A program made the position numbers and the translations under genes. Positions 52,735 through 63,508 of a stretch of DNA of 64,000 nt are shown here, one piece after another. Every line of letters starts with the position of its first letter. The first letter of the stretch is position 1. The notes under the pieces are model-generated. The model ran no database searches. It was not told the DNA's origin and saw only the letters and a program-made list of their open reading frames with translations. The DNA is from Mycolicibacterium rhodesiae (lineage in GTDB: Bacteria; Actinomycetota; Actinomycetes; Mycobacteriales; Mycobacteriaceae), in NCBI RefSeq assembly GCF_002086695.1, contig NZ_MVIH01000005.1, forward strand, positions 62,001 through 126,000, read 5' to 3'.

Positions 52735-55578
52735 GTGCCCAATCACAGTCAGCCCGCCTTCGCCGATCGTCACATCGGACCCGACTCCGATGCATTGGCC
52801 ACCATGCTCGACGTGATCGGCGTCGCCTCGCTCGAGGAACTGGCCGCCAAGGCGCTGCCTGCCGGCATTCTCGACGCACTTTCCGCCGACGGCATCGCGC
52901 CCGGCCTCGATCAGCTGCCCGCCGCGGTGGGCGAGCATGAGGCGCTGGCCGAATTGCGGGGACTGGCCGACACCAACACCATCGCGGTGTCGATGATCGG
53001 GCAGGGCTACTACGACACGCTCACCCCGCCGGTGCTGCTGCGCAACATCCTGGAGAACCCGGCATGGTACACCGCGTACACGCCGTATCAGCCGGAGATC
53101 AGCCAGGGCAGGCTCGAGGTGCTGCTGAACTTCCAGACCATGATCGCCGACCTGACCGGCCTGGATCTGGCCAACGCCTCGATGCTCGACGAATCCACCG
53201 CGGCCGCCGAGGCGATGACGCTGATGCACCGCGCGTCGCGCGGATCGGCCAACCGGCTTGCCGTCGACGAGGACATGTTCGCCCAGACCGCGGCGATCCT
53301 GGCGACCCGCGCGGAGCCGCTCGGCATCGAGATCGTCACCGCGGACCTGCGGGGCGGGCTGCCCGAGGGTGAGTTCTTCGGCGTCATCGCGCAGCTGCCC
53401 GGCGCCAGCGGTCGGGTGACCGACTGGTCCAAGCTGGTCGAGCAGGCCCACGAGCGCGGCGCACTGGTGGCACTCGGCGCCGACCTGTTGGCGATGACGC
53501 TGATCGCCCCGCCGGGTGAGCTGGGCGCCGACGTCGCGTTCGGAAGCGCGCAGAGATTCGGTGTGCCAATGGGATTCGGCGGACCGCACGCCGGTTTCCT
53601 TGCGGTGCACAACAAGCACGCCCGCCAGCTGCCCGGCCGCCTCGTCGGGGTGTCGGTCGACAGTGACGGCGCACCGGCGTACCGGTTGTCGCTGCAGACG
53701 CGCGAACAGCACATCCGCCGCGACAAGGCGACGTCCAACATCTGTACCGCCCAGGTGCTGCTGGCGGTGATGGCCGCCTCCTACGCCAGCTACCACGGGC
53801 CGCAGGGCCTGACCGGGATCGCCCGGCGCGTGCACTCGCACGCCCGCTCACTGGCCGCCGGGCTGAGTGCTGCCGGCGTCGAGGTGGTGCACGACACCTT
53901 CTTCGACACCGTGCTGGTGCACGTCCCGAACCGCGCTGCCGCCGTGCAGGCCGAGGCCAAGGGTCGCGGCATCAACATCTGGCGGGTGGACGCCGACCAC
54001 GTGTCGGTCACGTGTGACGAGGCCACCACTTCCGCGCACGTCGCCCTGGTGTTGGAGTCGTTCGGCGCTTCTGTGGCCAGTGACTACGCCGGTCCTGAAA
54101 TCGATTCGCGGACAAGCGAATTCCTGACCCACCCGGCCTTCCATCGGTACCGCACCGAAACCGAGATGATGCGCTACCTGCGCACGCTGGCCGACAAGGA
54201 CATCGCGCTGGACCGCAGCATGATCCCGCTGGGGTCGTGCACGATGAAGCTCAACGCCGCCGCCGAGATGGAGTCGATCACCTGGCCGGAGTTCGGCAGG
54301 CAGCATCCGTTCGCCCCGGCCGGTGACACCCCGGGGATGCGCAAGCTGATCGCCGACCTGGAGGGCTGGCTGACCGGGCTGACCGGGTACGACGCAATCT
54401 CGTTGCAGCCCAACGCCGGATCGCAGGGTGAGTACGCCGGTCTGCTGGCCATCCGCGACTATCACCTGGCCAACGGCGACACCGGGCGCGACGTCTGCCT
54501 GATCCCGTCCAGCGCGCACGGCACCAACGCCGCATCCGCGGCGATGGTCGGTATGCGGGTGGTCGTGGTGGCGTGCCGGGAGAACGGCGACGTCGACCTC
54601 GACGATCTGCGCGCCAAGGTCGGCGAGCATGCCGAGCGGCTGGCCGCGTTGATGATCACCTACCCGTCCACCCACGGCGTCTACGAGCACGACATCGCCA
54701 ACATCTGCGCCGCGGTGCACGACGCCGGCGGGCAGGTGTACGTCGACGGTGCCAACCTCAACGCCCTTGTCGGCCTGGCCCGGCCGGGCAAGTTCGGCGG
54801 CGATGTCAGCCACCTGAACCTGCACAAGACGTTCTGCATCCCGCACGGCGGCGGCGGCCCCGGCGTCGGCCCGGTGGCGGTGCGGTCGCACCTGGCGGCG
54901 TTCCTGCCCGGCCACCCGATGGCCGAGGAACTGCCGAAGGGACACCCGGTGTCGGGGGCCCCGTACGGATCGGCGTCGATCCTGCCGATCACGTGGGCCT
55001 ACATCCGGATGATGGGTGCGGGCGGCCTGCGCGATGCCACGCTGACCGCGATCGCCTCGGCCAACTACATCGCGCGCCGCCTCGACGAGTACTACCCGGT
55101 GCTCTACACCGGCGAGAACGGCATGGTCGCCCACGAGTGCATCCTCGACCTGCGGGGCATCACCAAGTCCACCGGCGTGACCGTCGACGATGTGGCAAAG
55201 CGGTTGGCGGACTTCGGTTTCCACGCGCCGACCATGAGTTTCCCGGTGGCGGGCACGCTGATGGTGGAGCCCACCGAGAGCGAGAGCCTGGCCGAGGTGG
55301 ACGCGTTCTGCGAGGCGATGATCGCGATCCGCGCCGAGATCGACAAGGTCGGCTCGGGGGAGTGGCCCGCCGAGGACAATCCGCTGCGTAATTCGCCGCA
55401 CACCGCCGAATGCCTACTGGTCGACGAGTGGACCCATCCGTACACCCGGGAGCAGGCGGCCTACCCGCTCGGCAAGGGCAAACGGCCGAAGGTGTGGCCG
55501 CCGGTGCGCCGCATCGACGGGGCGTACGGCGACCGCAACCTGGTGTGCTCGTGCCCGCCGGTGGAGGCGTTCGCCTGA
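52735..55578 (+). CDS. gcvP: Glycine dehydrogenase (decarboxylating), P protein
   Basis: A 947-residue homodimer-type P protein with two homologous PLP-fold halves. The N-terminal half begins [21 protein letters not shown]; the C-terminal half holds the PLP lysine in [17 protein letters not shown] near 700 and [12 protein letters not shown] near 595. It decarboxylates glycine and loads the aminomethyl group on GcvH. It corresponds to M. tuberculosis gcvB (Rv1832). Expression is expected to respond to glycine through the tandem riboswitch. GTG start with AGGAG upstream. Confidence 0.96.
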   Translation: MPNHSQPAFADRHIGPDSDALATMLDVIGVASLEELAAKALPAGILDALSADGIAPGLDQLPAAVGEHEALAELRGLADTNTIAVSMIGQGYYDTLTPPVLLRNILENPAWYTAYTPYQPEISQGRLEVLLNFQTMIADLTGLDLANASMLDESTAAAEAMTLMHRASRGSANRLAVDEDMFAQTAAILATRAEPLGIEIVTADLRGGLPEGEFFGVIAQLPGASGRVTDWSKLVEQAHERGALVALGADLLAMTLIAPPGELGADVAFGSAQRFGVPMGFGGPHAGFLAVHNKHARQLPGRLVGVSVDSDGAPAYRLSLQTREQHIRRDKATSNICTAQVLLAVMAASYASYHGPQGLTGIARRVHSHARSLAAGLSAAGVEVVHDTFFDTVLVHVPNRAAAVQAEAKGRGINIWRVDADHVSVTCDEATTSAHVALVLESFGASVASDYAGPEIDSRTSEFLTHPAFHRYRTETEMMRYLRTLADKDIALDRSMIPLGSCTMKLNAAAEMESITWPEFGRQHPFAPAGDTPGMRKLIADLEGWLTGLTGYDAISLQPNAGSQGEYAGLLAIRDYHLANGDTGRDVCLIPSSAHGTNAASAAMVGMRVVVVACRENGDVDLDDLRAKVGEHAERLAALMITYPSTHGVYEHDIANICAAVHDAGGQVYVDGANLNALVGLARPGKFGGDVSHLNLHKTFCIPHGGGGPGVGPVAVRSHLAAFLPGHPMAEELPKGHPVSGAPYGSASILPITWAYIRMMGAGGLRDATLTAIASANYIARRLDEYYPVLYTGENGMVAHECILDLRGITKSTGVTVDDVAKRLADFGFHAPTMSFPVAGTLMVEPTESESLAEVDAFCEAMIAIRAEIDKVGSGEWPAEDNPLRNSPHTAECLLVDEWTHPYTREQAAYPLGKGKRPKVWPPVRRIDGAYGDRNLVCSCPPVEAFA

Positions 55579-55590
55579 TAGCGTCAGCGG

Positions 55591-56469
55591 ATGCTGCCTG
55601 CCGGTGTTCGCCAGTGGCAAGAGGGCGGCCGGATGCTGTCCACCACCGCCGGCGACGTCTTCGTGCGATCGAGCGGCCTGTCCGCCTCCTCTCAACGCCC
55701 GACCCTGCTTCTGCTGCACGGCTTCCCGTCGAGTTCCTACGACTTCCGCGGCGTCGTCGAGCGGCTCGGGGATCAGGCCTGGCTGACGCTGGACTTCCTC
55801 GGCTTCGGACTGTCGGACAAGCCCCGCCCGCACCGCTACAGCCTGCTCGAGCAGGCCGACATCGTGCAGCAGGTCGTCGCCGACGCCGCACCGGGGCCGG
55901 TGGTGCTGCTCGCCCATGACATGGGCACTTCGGTGGTTACCGAGCTGCTGGCCCGCGACGTCGCGGGCACGCTGCCCTTCGAGATCCAGCGCGCCGTCCT
56001 CACCAACGGCAGCGTCATCATCGAGCGCGCCAGCCTGCGGCCCAGCCAGAAGATCCTGCGCGGCCCGTTGGGTCCGCTGTTCGCCCGGCTGACCAACGAG
56101 CGGGGCTTCCTGCGCGGCTTCGCCAAGCTGTTCAGCGCCGCCCATCCGTTGTCGGACGAGGAGGCCCAGGCCCAATGGGCGCTGCTGGCACGCGGCGACG
56201 GCCACCGCATCCTGAACCTGCTGTGCGCCTACCTCAACGAGCGGGTGCGTTTCGCCGACCGATGGCACGGGGCCGTTCGCGACTGGGACAAGCCGCTTGG
56301 ATTCCTCTGGGCCACCGGTGATCCCGTGGCCACCACGAACGTCCTGGCCGGCCTGCGGGAGCTACGGCCCGCGGCTGAGGTGATCGAACTGGCCGGCATC
56401 GGCCACTACCCGCAGATCGAGGTGCCCGACGAATTCACCGCGGGCGTCCGACGGCTGCTGCAGATTTAG
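55591..56469 (+). CDS. Alpha/beta-fold hydrolase (haloalkane dehalogenase/epoxide hydrolase-like)
   Basis: A 292-residue alpha/beta hydrolase. The oxyanion motif LLLHGFPSSSYDF, the nucleophile elbow LLAHDMGTSVV with Asp (not Ser) as nucleophile near residue 111, and the His in GIGHYPQIEVPDEF near 270 place it among Asp-nucleophile enzymes (haloalkane dehalogenases and epoxide hydrolases). The position matches Rv1833c, but the orientation differs and I cannot verify halide-binding residues. It starts 12 bases after gcvP and shares a TTAG with the convergent stop. Confidence 0.78.
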   Translation: MLPAGVRQWQEGGRMLSTTAGDVFVRSSGLSASSQRPTLLLLHGFPSSSYDFRGVVERLGDQAWLTLDFLGFGLSDKPRPHRYSLLEQADIVQQVVADAAPGPVVLLAHDMGTSVVTELLARDVAGTLPFEIQRAVLTNGSVIIERASLRPSQKILRGPLGPLFARLTNERGFLRGFAKLFSAAHPLSDEEAQAQWALLARGDGHRILNLLCAYLNERVRFADRWHGAVRDWDKPLGFLWATGDPVATTNVLAGLRELRPAAEVIELAGIGHYPQIEVPDEFTAGVRRLLQI

Positions 56470-58349
56470 GACAACAGCGTCGACACGGCCGTCGCGAGAT
56501 CCGGCGAATCGGAGGTCGCGACATTCTGATACGTGCCGCCCGAGGCCTGGGCGACCGCTTCCCACGTCGCCCGGTCGGAGTCGTCACCGAAGTCGATGAC
56601 GTTGATCGCCACCGGCTTGGCCGGATCGGCTGCCGACTTCACGTACTGCACCAAGCCGGGGCCGTCCAACGACTGATCGGTGTGCGGGCCCTGGGTGATC
56701 ACCAGCATCGAATTGGTCTGGCCCTGACGGAAGTTCGCCAGCGCCTCGGCGTAGGCCAACCGCAACGTGGTGAACGACACGGCACCGCTGCCCGACGGCG
56801 ACAACCCGCCGAGCGTGTTGGTGAGCGCCGCGGCCTGATCCGACACCGGGCCGAGCGGCACCGCCGACTTGCCCTCGACGCCGTTGAACGTCCACAACCC
56901 GACCGCCGCGTTCGACGGCAGCGCGCCGATCCGGTTGGTCAGTGCGGTCACCACATTGGCCAGCCTCGACTTGCCGCCCTCGTCGGTGCCCATCGCCTGG
57001 TTGAGCATGATCGTGGTGGCCGACCCGGTGGCCGGGGTGGATACCGCCGCGGCCAGCGTGGCCCGCACCGACTCGTCGTCGATGGTCAGCGGCGAACCCA
57101 GTTGCGGGAAGCTCACTACGTCATTACCGGTCGGGTTGGTGCCCTCGGCCCGGAAGCCGGCCTTCGCCAGCGCGCTGAGCTGTTCGGGCTTACGCATGAA
57201 CCGGGCGAACTCGCTGGCCGCACTGACCTGCTCCTCGGACAACCAGGTTCCGGACAGCAAGACGGTGGGGTAGTCGGCCACGGCCACCGGTCCCGACGGC
57301 AACCATTCGGCGACATTGTTTTTGGCGTCCGGCGTCGACGATGTGCGGGCGAACAACTGCTGCTCGGTGGTCGCCACCGCGTGCACCGGTGCACCGGGAT
57401 CACCGGAACCCAGCAGAGACTTCCACGCCGTGTCGGCGGTATCGTCGGCGAGCTTGGGCTGGCCGGCGACCAGGCCGTTGACCGCGCCGAGGCCGGCCGT
57501 GGCAGGCGAGTTGGGCGGCGCCGATGTCGAGGCCACCGCTTCGGCGGCCAGATAGGTGGCGTCGGCATCGCCGACGGTGGGCAGGGCCAGGCGCAGCGAT
57601 CCCCACCCGGGCAGGTTCAAGCCGTCGAGCGCGGTCGGATTGGACTGCAAGCCCGGTAGTGCCGCCCAACCCTGTTGTCCCAAGGCGTCTTTGAGCTGCG
57701 GTCGAACCGCAAGAACCACCGGCGAGGTGACCAGTGAGCGGGCATCGCTGACAACTTCCTTGCCCGCGGCGGACTGCAGCCGCGCCGCGCCGATGGAACT
57801 GGCCGGAATCCACAGCGCCGGGCGCTCGCCGAGATCGCCGGGCCAGTTGGACACGAATCCGTCGATCACCCGATCCGAGTTGGCCCCGGTGACAACCATT
57901 TTCACGCAGCGATCCCCGACCGGGGTGACCGTGGAGTTGAAGCCCTGTGCGAACTTGCTGACATTGTCGACGATCGATGGGTCCGCGACCACTCCGACGT
58001 TGAGGGTGCCGCCGAGACACTTCTGGGCGGCGTCGGTCGACCGATGGGACAGCGCGTCACCGAAGAACCGCCACAGAATCACCGCACCGACCACCACCAC
58101 GACCGTGATCAGTGCGACGATCACGCCCAGGCTCACTCCCCGGCGGCTGCTCTCGTTGCGGTGTCCGCCTTCGAAAGCGATTCTGCGGCGGGCGGTGTCG
58201 GTCAGCGCCGACGAGTCGGTGTCGTCGGGTGCGTCATTGGGCTCGGGGCCGTCGGACTCACCGCGACGGGCGAAGCGACCGGTCGGATTGTCGTCGGCAG
58301 GCTCGTCACCGAATGAACCCCCGGGACCCGGTCTACTGTGCCTGCCCAT
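56466..58349 (-). CDS. Membrane-anchored VWA-domain protein (Rv1836c-like)
   Basis: A 627-residue protein with a charged cytoplasmic N-terminus (about 1-70), one transmembrane helix (VSLGVIVALITVVVVVGAVILW, about 72-94) and an extracellular solute-binding-like domain (about 110-420, e.g. NVGVVADPSIVDNVSKFAQG). A C-terminal von Willebrand A domain (about 450-627) has a weakened MIDAS: IMLNQAMGTDEGGKSRL lacks the full DxSxS. It corresponds to Rv1836c in gene order. Function unknown; an envelope scaffold or sensor is plausible. Confidence 0.8.
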   Translation of the reverse strand: MGRHSRPGPGGSFGDEPADDNPTGRFARRGESDGPEPNDAPDDTDSSALTDTARRRIAFEGGHRNESSRRGVSLGVIVALITVVVVVGAVILWRFFGDALSHRSTDAAQKCLGGTLNVGVVADPSIVDNVSKFAQGFNSTVTPVGDRCVKMVVTGANSDRVIDGFVSNWPGDLGERPALWIPASSIGAARLQSAAGKEVVSDARSLVTSPVVLAVRPQLKDALGQQGWAALPGLQSNPTALDGLNLPGWGSLRLALPTVGDADATYLAAEAVASTSAPPNSPATAGLGAVNGLVAGQPKLADDTADTAWKSLLGSGDPGAPVHAVATTEQQLFARTSSTPDAKNNVAEWLPSGPVAVADYPTVLLSGTWLSEEQVSAASEFARFMRKPEQLSALAKAGFRAEGTNPTGNDVVSFPQLGSPLTIDDESVRATLAAAVSTPATGSATTIMLNQAMGTDEGGKSRLANVVTALTNRIGALPSNAAVGLWTFNGVEGKSAVPLGPVSDQAAALTNTLGGLSPSGSGAVSFTTLRLAYAEALANFRQGQTNSMLVITQGPHTDQSLDGPGLVQYVKSAADPAKPVAINVIDFGDDSDRATWEAVAQASGGTYQNVATSDSPDLATAVSTLLS

Positions 58350-58402
58350 GGCGGTGCTTGATCCTCTTCCCTGTCAACGGTGATGCGGTGCGGACGTGCT
58401 TG

Positions 58403-60586
58403 TCAGGCGCCGGTGCTGGCCTTGTACTCCCGGCGACGCCGATGCAGGATCGGCTCCGTGTAGCCGTTGGGCTGTGCGGCGCCGGCCAGGATCAGTTCCT
58501 GGGCGGCCTGGAAGGCGATGCTGTTGTCCGGATCCGTCGCCATCGGCTTGAAGTCGGGATCGGACGCATTCTGCTCGTCGACCACCGCCGCCATCCGGCG
58601 CAGGCTCTCCCGGACGGCGTCCTCGGTGATCACCCCGTGCCGCAGCCAGTTCGCCAACAGCTGGCTCGAAATACGCAGCGTCGCACGGTCTTCCATCAAC
58701 GCGACGTCATGGATGTCGGGCACCTTCGAGCACCCGACACCGGCGTCGATCCAGCGCACCACGTATCCCAGGATCGACTGGCAGTTGTTGTCCACCTCTT
58801 CGTGGATCTCCTCCGGCGACCACGCCAGCTCCTTGGCGAGGGGGATCGTCAGCAACTCGTCGATGCTGGTGCGGGTCTTGCCTGCCAGCTCCTTGTGCAC
58901 CTCGTAGACGTCGACGTAGTGGTAGTGCATCGCGTGCAGCGTGGCCGCCGTCGGCGACGGCACCCACGCGGTGGTGGCGCCGGAGCGGGGCTGGCCGATC
59001 TTCTGTTCGACCATGTCGGCCATTAGATCGGTCATGGCCCACATGCCCTTGCCGATCTGCGCCTTGCCGGAGAACCCGGTCGCCAGGCCGATGTCGACGT
59101 TCTGGTCCTCGTAGGCCGTGATCCACGGCTGGGACTTCATGGCGCCCTTGCGGATCATCGGGCCGGCTTCCATCGACGTGTGGATCTCGTCGCCGGTGCG
59201 GTCCAGGAAGCCGGTGTTGATGAATGCCACCCGGTCGGCGGCGGCCTTGATGCACGCCTTGAGGTTGGCCGAGGTGCGGCGCTCCTCGTCCATGATGCCG
59301 ACCTTGATGGTGTTCTGCGGCAGGCCAAGCACATCCTCGACGCGGCTGAACAGTTCGCAGGTGAACGCGACCTCGTCGGGGCCGTGCATCTTGGGCTTCA
59401 CGATGTAGATCGATCCGGTGCGGCTGTTCTGGCGCGGGCTGCCGTCCTCGGCCTTGAGACCGTGCACCGCGATCAAGCTGGTGAACAGCGCGTCCTGGAT
59501 GCCTTCGGGGATCTCATTCCCTTCGGCATCCACAATCGCGTCGTTGGTCATCAGGTGACCGACGTTGCGGACGAACAGCAGGCTGCGTCCGGGCAGCGTC
59601 AGCTCTCCATCGCCGGGCGTCTTGTAGGTCCGGTCGTCGTTGAGCACACGGGTGAAGCTCTTGCCGCCCTTGCTGACCTCTTCGGCCAGGTCGCCCTTGT
59701 TCAGGCCGAGCCAATTGCGGTATCCGAGCACCTTGTCGTCGGCGTCGACGGCGGCCACCGAATCCTCGAAGTCCATGATCGTGGTGATCGCGGACTCCAG
59801 CACGACGTCCTTGACGCCGGCCTTGTCGGTCTTGCCGACAGGTGATTCGGGGTCGATCAGGATCTCGATATGCAGGCCGTTGTTGACCAACAGCACCGAC
59901 CAGGCGGGTTCGCCGAGCTCGCCGGTGTAGCCGACGAACTTCTCCGGGCCGGCCAGCCCGGTGGACTCGTCGCCCAGCGCGATCTCCAGGACTCCGTCGG
60001 CGACGCTGATGCCGGTCGCGTCGGCCCAGGAGCCCGACGCCAGCGGAACGGCCTTGTCGAGGAAGTCCCGGGCGTAGGCGATCACCTTGTCGCCGCGGAC
60101 CCGGTTGTAGCTGGTGCCCGGTTCGGCGCCACCCTCGGTGCTGATGACGTCGGTCCCGTAGAGGGCGTCGTACAGCGAACCCCAGCGGGCGTTCGCGGCG
60201 TTGAGCGCGAAGCGGGCGTTCAGGATCGGAACCACCAGCTGCGGGCCGGCGGTGGTGGTGATCTCGTCGTCGACGCCGGAGGTGGTGATGCTGAAGTCAC
60301 CCGGATCGGGCTGCAGGTAGCCGATATCGGTGAGGAACTGCTGGTACTCACCGGCGTCGATACCGCCGATGATCCGCTGCCGATGCCACCTGTCGATCTG
60401 CGCCTGCAGATCGTCGCGGCGGGCGAGCAGATCCTGATTCTGCGGCGTCAGGTCGGTGACGACCTTGTCCACGCCGGCCCAGAAGCTGTCGGCATCAATC
60501 CCGGTGCCGGGCAGCGCCTCGTTGGTGATGAAGTCGTACAACACCTGCGCCACACGCAGGTTGCCCACGGGCACGCGATCGCTCAT
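58403..60586 (-). CDS. glcB: Malate synthase G
   Basis: A 727-residue GlcB. The active-site segments are [21 protein letters not shown] near 450, [16 protein letters not shown] near 545 and the catalytic Asp in [17 protein letters not shown] near 630 with Cys in GVGCSKVP just before. It condenses glyoxylate and acetyl-CoA to malate; it closely matches M. tuberculosis GlcB (Rv1837c). The hypothetical gene at 60606 ends 19 bases upstream and may be cotranscribed. The gene is the only visible glyoxylate consumer in the window. Confidence 0.96.
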   Translation of the reverse strand: MSDRVPVGNLRVAQVLYDFITNEALPGTGIDADSFWAGVDKVVTDLTPQNQDLLARRDDLQAQIDRWHRQRIIGGIDAGEYQQFLTDIGYLQPDPGDFSITTSGVDDEITTTAGPQLVVPILNARFALNAANARWGSLYDALYGTDVISTEGGAEPGTSYNRVRGDKVIAYARDFLDKAVPLASGSWADATGISVADGVLEIALGDESTGLAGPEKFVGYTGELGEPAWSVLLVNNGLHIEILIDPESPVGKTDKAGVKDVVLESAITTIMDFEDSVAAVDADDKVLGYRNWLGLNKGDLAEEVSKGGKSFTRVLNDDRTYKTPGDGELTLPGRSLLFVRNVGHLMTNDAIVDAEGNEIPEGIQDALFTSLIAVHGLKAEDGSPRQNSRTGSIYIVKPKMHGPDEVAFTCELFSRVEDVLGLPQNTIKVGIMDEERRTSANLKACIKAAADRVAFINTGFLDRTGDEIHTSMEAGPMIRKGAMKSQPWITAYEDQNVDIGLATGFSGKAQIGKGMWAMTDLMADMVEQKIGQPRSGATTAWVPSPTAATLHAMHYHYVDVYEVHKELAGKTRTSIDELLTIPLAKELAWSPEEIHEEVDNNCQSILGYVVRWIDAGVGCSKVPDIHDVALMEDRATLRISSQLLANWLRHGVITEDAVRESLRRMAAVVDEQNASDPDFKPMATDPDNSIAFQAAQELILAGAAQPNGYTEPILHRRRREYKASTGA

Positions 60587-60605
60587 CTGTCCTCCCTCAC
60601 GACAA

Positions 60606-61520
60606 TCAATTCATCTTACCCGCAGGTAGGAACCCCTCCGACAGAGTGTCGTAGGCCACCTCCGCACCCAGTAGCCGCTCACACCACGCCAGCAGCTCCG
60701 CGCGCAACGGCGCTGCGCGCTCGGCTATAACTCCCTGGCACCGCACGTATTCCGCCCGCCCGGCGGGTTCCTCGACGGTGATGGGCTCAAACCCGAAGCC
60801 CGACAGGTCGTACGGGCTGGCCCGCATGTCGAGCTCGCGCGCGTCGGCTGCCAGCTCCAGACAGTCCACCAGCAATTCCGAGTTCACCAGCGGCCCGAGC
60901 TTGAAGCACCACTTGTACAGGTCCATGTTCGCGTGCAGGCAGCCCGGCTGCTCCCAGTCGCGCTGCGCGGCCCGGGTCGGCACCCCGCGGTTGCGCGGCG
61001 CTGCCGCGGCCGTGAAGAACCGGTAGGCGTCGAAATGTGTGCAGCGCAACGGTATCGACTCGACCACTGCGTCGGTACCCGCGCCGCCCAGTCGCAGTGG
61101 GACCGTGCCATGGCGAACCGTGTCGGCGCGGTAGACCATCGCCCATTCGTGCAATCCGAAGCAGCCGAACTGCGGCGGACGCGCAGCAGTGCTGCGCAGC
61201 AAGTCGGCCACGAAACCGACCGTGGACAGGCGGGAATGCAGAAAGCCGGCGCCGACCGTCACACCGTCGGGCGTGGCCTGGTAGCCCGCTCGATCGAGAT
61301 ATTCCGAAGCCGCCGCGCCGGCCAGCGAGGTGCCGTAGCCGGGATGCCACACCCGCAGCTGGCGGGGGCGCAGGCTGTAGTAGGTGAACAGGAAATCCCA
61401 CACCGGGTGCGCCTCGCCGCGGCGGGCGCGCTCCAGGTGCGGGGCGGTGAACGAGTCGATGCGTCGTCGATACGAAGCCGCCCGCGCGGTCCACTCCGCT
61501 TCGCGGAGCCGGTGCGGCAT
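60606..61520 (-). CDS. Conserved actinobacterial protein of uncertain function
   Basis: A 304-residue soluble protein. The conserved opening is [20 protein letters not shown] and [14 protein letters not shown] (about 34-70), with [14 protein letters not shown] near 118 and [20 protein letters not shown] near 188. I recall actinobacterial relatives labelled 3-methyladenine DNA glycosylase, but I see no helix-hairpin-helix or AlkA-like catalytic motif, so I do not adopt that name. It lies just upstream of glcB on the same strand. Confidence 0.6.
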   Translation of the reverse strand: MPHRLREAEWTARAASYRRRIDSFTAPHLERARRGEAHPVWDFLFTYYSLRPRQLRVWHPGYGTSLAGAAASEYLDRAGYQATPDGVTVGAGFLHSRLSTVGFVADLLRSTAARPPQFGCFGLHEWAMVYRADTVRHGTVPLRLGGAGTDAVVESIPLRCTHFDAYRFFTAAAAPRNRGVPTRAAQRDWEQPGCLHANMDLYKWCFKLGPLVNSELLVDCLELAADARELDMRASPYDLSGFGFEPITVEEPAGRAEYVRCQGVIAERAAPLRAELLAWCERLLGAEVAYDTLSEGFLPAGKMN

Positions 61521-61654
61521 GGTCTCTCCTCCTGGGCCGCGGCTCAGGTCGCCGTGCCTCGGTCAGTTTACCGAGGTCACATACGACACATGACCGGGCC
61601 GCAGAACGGGAAAGCACTATCCGCCCCACGTAGCCAAGGCCGAAGGATGAATTG

Positions 61655-62440
61655 ATGACGACCTCCCAGCCGAACCCGCGGCTGACCCGCTGGGAACACC
61701 ACAGCGAGTGGCCGCTGGCTGCGGTGGTGTTCCTGGTGACCTATTCGCTGCAGGTGCTCGTCGAGCCGCGCGGTGTGGCGGGGGCCGTGCTGAACACCGT
61801 GATGACCGTGCTGTGGGTGACGTTCGTCGTCGACTATGTGGTCCGCTTCGCGCTCGCGGAAGCGCGGGCGCGGTGGTTTGTCCGGCACCTGTTCGACCTG
61901 GCCACTGTCGCACTGCCGTTCCTGCGGCCGCTTCGGGTACTACGGCTGGTCGTGCTGGTGTTCACCCTGCAACGCGCCTTCGGCAACGCTCTGCGCGGCA
62001 GGGTGGTGGTCTATGCCACGGCCGTCGCGACCTTGTTGGTCTACGCCTCGTCCCTGGCGGTTCTCGACGTCGAACGGGGTGCTCCCGGCGCCAACATCGT
62101 CAGCTTCGGCGATGCCCTGTGGTGGGCGCTGGCCACGATCACCACCGTGGGATACGGCGACCAATATCCGGTGACGGTGGTCGGCCGGCTCATCGCCGCG
62201 CTGCTGATGGTCGGTGGGATCAGCCTGATCGGTGTCATCACCGCCACCGTCGCATCGTGGATCGTGCAGCGCGTATCGGAGGACAACACCGCGTCCAACA
62301 CCGCCACGGCAGACCAGATCGAGGCGCTGCGCGACGAGGTCCGGCAGTTGAGCGAGGCGCTGGCCGTCACCGGCGACCGGCGGCCGCCGTCTCACGGGGC
62401 CAGGTCCTACCGGCCCGAGGGGTCGCGACGTAGTCGCTAG
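61655..62440 (+). CDS. Voltage-gated-like potassium channel
   Basis: A 261-residue ion channel with an S1-S4-like domain and pore. S4-like segment RPLRVLRLVVLVFTLQRAF (about 90-108) has only three Arg in the usual register, and the pore helix plus filter is WALATITTVGYGDQYP (about 155-170) with the K+ signature TVGYGD, followed by S6 (GGISLIGVITATVASWIV) and a short coiled-coil C-terminus (DQIEALRDEVRQLSEAL). The ATG at 61655 is chosen because AAGGA is about eight bases upstream; a TTG at 61652 is the alternative. Confidence 0.88.
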   Translation: MTTSQPNPRLTRWEHHSEWPLAAVVFLVTYSLQVLVEPRGVAGAVLNTVMTVLWVTFVVDYVVRFALAEARARWFVRHLFDLATVALPFLRPLRVLRLVVLVFTLQRAFGNALRGRVVVYATAVATLLVYASSLAVLDVERGAPGANIVSFGDALWWALATITTVGYGDQYPVTVVGRLIAALLMVGGISLIGVITATVASWIVQRVSEDNTASNTATADQIEALRDEVRQLSEALAVTGDRRPPSHGARSYRPEGSRRSR

Positions 62441-62455
62441 CCGCGGCGGGTGCCG

Positions 62456-63508
62456 TCACGCACGGTGCATCCCGTCGCGCACCGTGCCGATCAGGTCCTC
62501 AACCAGGTCTTCAAGGGCGACCATCGCGCAGACGGACCCGTCGCCGTCGGTGACCAGCGCCAGGTGGCTGTTGTCGCGGCGCAACAGTGACAGCGCGTCC
62601 GGCAGCGGCATGTCGGCGGGCACCCGCGGCAGCGGTCGCACCACGGTCCCGTCGACCACCGCGTCGCGCTCGTCGATCTGGTCGAGGATGTCCTTGATGT
62701 GCACGAAGCCGACGAAGTCGCCGCCCGCATCGGTGACCGGGAACCGGGAGTAGCCCGTCTCGTTGAGCGCCTGCTCGATCGCGCTGACCGTCGGGCCGCT
62801 ACCAGGCCGTGCGACCGGAACGGCACGGATATCGCGCACCGGCACGGCCACATCGTTGACCACCCGGTTGCGGATCTGTAGCGCCCTGGTCAGCCGCATG
62901 TGCTCCTCGGGGTCGAGCAGCCCTTCGGATCGCGATTCGGCGATCATCTCCGCGAGCTCCACGGTGGACACCGTGACGTCGAGTTCGTCCTTGGCTTCGA
63001 CGCCGAACGCGCGCAGCGTGGTGTTGGCCGCCCAGTTGTAGAACCCGATGAACGGCCGGGCGAACCGCACGTAGACCAGATAGACCGGGATCACGAGCAT
63101 CGCGGTTTTCTCCGGACCGGCGATCGCGATGTTCTTGGGCACCATCTCGCCGAGCAGCACGTGCAACGTCACCACGAAGCCCAGCGCCACCACGAACGAC
63201 ACGGTGTGCAGAACGGCGTCGGGCACCCCAACCAGATCGAACGGCTTCTCCAACAGGTGGGCCACCGCCGGCTCACCGACCCGGCCGAGCAGGATCGAAC
63301 ACACGGTGATGCCCAGCTGGGCACCGGCCAGCATCAGCGATAGTTGCTCACCGGCGCGCAGCACGGTCACTGCGCTCCGTTTACCTTGTTCGGCAAGGGC
63401 TTCGAGTCGGTCGCGGCGGGCCGAGATCAGCGCGAATTCGGACCCGACGAAGAAGGCGTTGGCGCCCAGCAGCGCGATGGTCAGCAGGACGCCCAGGAAG
63501 TCGCCCAT
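62456..63508 (-). CDS. CNNM/CorC-type (hemolysin C-like) membrane protein with CBS domains
   Basis: A 350-residue protein: DUF21/CNNM membrane domain (about 1-190; GANAFFVGSEFALISARRDRL and LGEMVPKNIAIAGPE) followed by two CBS domains (about 210-345; ALNETGYSRFPVTDAGGDFVG and HLALVTDGDGSV). CNNM proteins are linked to Mg2+ export and resistance. It matches M. tuberculosis Rv1842c-type in gene order. The ATG at 63508 overlaps the stop of the upstream paired gene (TGATG); no large C-terminal CorC_HlyC domain is present, which the partner has. Confidence 0.85.
   Translation of the reverse strand: MGDFLGVLLTIALLGANAFFVGSEFALISARRDRLEALAEQGKRSAVTVLRAGEQLSLMLAGAQLGITVCSILLGRVGEPAVAHLLEKPFDLVGVPDAVLHTVSFVVALGFVVTLHVLLGEMVPKNIAIAGPEKTAMLVIPVYLVYVRFARPFIGFYNWAANTTLRAFGVEAKDELDVTVSTVELAEMIAESRSEGLLDPEEHMRLTRALQIRNRVVNDVAVPVRDIRAVPVARPGSGPTVSAIEQALNETGYSRFPVTDAGGDFVGFVHIKDILDQIDERDAVVDGTVVRPLPRVPADMPLPDALSLLRRDNSHLALVTDGDGSVCAMVALEDLVEDLIGTVRDGMHRA

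Noticed and set aside
55591..56469. Naming the alpha/beta hydrolase a haloalkane dehalogenase outright
   Set aside because: Asp nucleophile is present, but halide-binding Trp/Asn residues could not be confirmed by eye; epoxide hydrolase is equally possible.
60606..61520. 3-methyladenine DNA glycosylase annotation
   Set aside because: Remembered label only; no helix-hairpin-helix or AlkA active-site motif is visible.
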